This document shows, piece by piece, positions 63,281-64,000 of a stretch of 64,000 bases of DNA. Source of the DNA: UBA6183 sp943372215 (GTDB lineage: Bacteria > Bacteroidota > Bacteroidia > UKL13-3); assembly GCA_943372215.1 (NCBI GenBank), contig CALRXU020000019.1, positions 13,679 through 77,678 on the forward strand. The letters are read 5' to 3'. The translations under genes and the position numbers were made by a program. Below the pieces are notes generated by a model. That model made no database searches. It was not told the origin of the DNA and worked only from the letters and a program-made list of their open reading frames with translations. Position 1 is the first letter of the stretch; every line of letters starts with the position of its first letter.

Positions 63281-64000
63281 TAGCTCCGTAGGTGCAATCT
63301 ATTTGTAGCAACATATTGTATTTTTATTTAGCTCCATAGGAGCAACCTGTTTATAGAAATATATTGTGTTAATTTCATTAGCTCCGTAGGAGCGGCCTAT
63401 TTGTAGCAACATCATGTATTTTTGTTTAGCTCCACAGGAGCAATCTGTTTATAGAAATACATTGCGTTAGTTTCATTAGCTCCGTAGGAGCGGCCTTTTC
63501 GTAGCAACATCATGTGTTTTTTATTTAGCTCCATAGGAGCGGCCTATTTGTGGCAACATCGTGTATTTTCATTTAGCTCCATAGGAGCAATCTATTTGTA
63601 GAAATATATTGCGTTAGTTTAATTAGCTCTGTTGGAGCAATCTATTGTAGCAACATCATGTATTTTCATTTAGCTCCGTAGGAGCAATCTGTTTATAGAA
63701 ATATATTGTGTTAGTTTCATTAGCTCCGTAGGAGCGGCCTATTTGTGGCAACATCATGTATTTTTTAATTAGCTCCGTAGGAGCTAGCTGTTTGTAGCAA
63801 TATATTGCGTTAGTTTCATTAGCTCCGTAGGAGCGGCCTATTTGTGGTAACATCATGTATTTTTCATTTAGCTCCGTAGGAGCTAGCTGTTTGTAGCAAT
63901 ATATTGCGTTAGTTTCATTAGCTCCGTAGGAGCGGCCTATTTGTAGCAACGTCATGTATTTTCATTTAGCTCCATAGGAGCAATCTGTATGTAGAAATAC
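63281..64000. repeat. Tandem array of at least 15 short hairpin units, alternating 48/50-bp dimer
   Basis: Core TAGCTCC-nnn-GGAGC starts at 63281, 63329, 63379, 63427, 63477, 63526, 63574, 63624, 63671, 63721, 63770, 63820, 63869, 63919 and 63967, i.e. every 47-50 bases. Two unit types alternate: A (core, GGCC, TATTTGTAGCAACATCATG, T-rich tail; 47-49 bp) and B (core, AATC, TGTTTATAGAAATATATTG, TTAGTTTCAT; 50 bp), forming a 97-99-bp dimer; A follows A once (63477, 63526). Five-base arms are conserved while the three-base loop varies (GTA, ATA, ACA, GTT). The array runs off the window end. The single reversed core at 63186 lies just outside. Not protein-coding. Confidence 0.9.

Noticed and set aside
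63656..63955. Minus-strand 99-residue protein with RSYGANETN repeats
   Set aside because: It is only the translation of the tandem palindrome array; it exists where the local period happens to be 99 bp, a multiple of three, and has no start signals or promoter.
63281..64000. CRISPR array
   Set aside because: The spaced repeat core is only about 15 bases, and the sequences between cores are themselves repeated in two alternating types, whereas CRISPR spacers are unique. No cas genes are visible.
62951..64000. Insertion sequence or integrase-driven island boundary
   Set aside because: No transposase, integrase, terminal inverted repeats with target duplication or tRNA attachment site could be found in the visible part.

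Overview
The window is a chromosomal segment of a Bacteroidota bacterium, probably a gliding or T9SS-bearing member of the Cytophagia/Chitinophagia/Sphingobacteriia side rather than a gut Bacteroides. Evidence: a gldN gene, a PorV/PorQ-family protein, two proteins with type IX secretion C-terminal sorting domains, DUF4403, DUF1573 and DUF4838 proteins, the pyrG-yidC neighbourhood, very weak Shine-Dalgarno use, and many promoters of the Bacteroidota type (-7 element TAnnTTTG, sometimes with a TTG -33 element 19-20 bp upstream). DNA is AT-rich throughout.

Layout. 1-4.2 kb: end of gldN, then crcB-rsgA-dtd (minus), ppx/gppA, maf. 4.2-8.3 kb: a tightly packed minus-strand operon (UMF1-type MFS transporter, LutA-like Fe-S protein, SPFH protein, Ldh-family dehydrogenase, maf). 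8.4-13.8 kb: T9SS-exported esterase, then the proteostasis block tig, clpP, clpX, each with an obvious terminator, and tRNA-Leu(UAG). 13.9-30.1 kb: housekeeping genes (spoT/rel, 2-oxoacid dehydrogenase E2, DUF4403 lipoprotein, PhnA-like protein, kdsB, pyrG, miaE, yidC, cold-shock protein, nucleoside phosphorylase, universal stress protein, ettA). 30.4-36.6 kb: a complete tripartite RND efflux operon. 36.8-45.3 kb: small lipoproteins, an LRR protein, RhlE-type helicase, cinA, a histone-H1-like AAPKK-repeat protein behind a 612-base AT-rich gap, AcpH, PorV-like, outer-membrane barrel and NUDIX proteins.

45.3-55.1 kb holds the most interesting gene system: a six-gene minus-strand transcription unit (response regulator, membrane-anchored HEAT-repeat protein, two tandem processive family-2 glycosyltransferases, a 965-residue TPR plus YaiO-type outer-membrane barrel, and a DUF4838 glycosidase-like protein). 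Its parts match the logic of synthase-dependent exopolysaccharide export (compare PgaA/PgaC), but with a duplicated synthase, one copy carrying a CPxCG insertion, and no recognisable PilZ/c-di-GMP component. I infer it is an exopolysaccharide or slime synthesis/export system; the product is unknown.

55.3-61 kb: DUF1573 lipoprotein, AraC regulator, a CxxCH-containing T9SS-exported protein, TlpA-like thioredoxin, pdxJ, a third glycosyltransferase and methylmalonyl-CoA epimerase. 61.2-64 kb looks like an accessory edge: a UvrD/FBH1-like helicase with a Myb-like tail, a short remnant that resembles the start of a type I restriction HsdR subunit, and a tandem array of at least 15 short hairpins (GCTCC-nnn-GGAGC) on a strictly alternating 48/50-bp period that runs off the window end.
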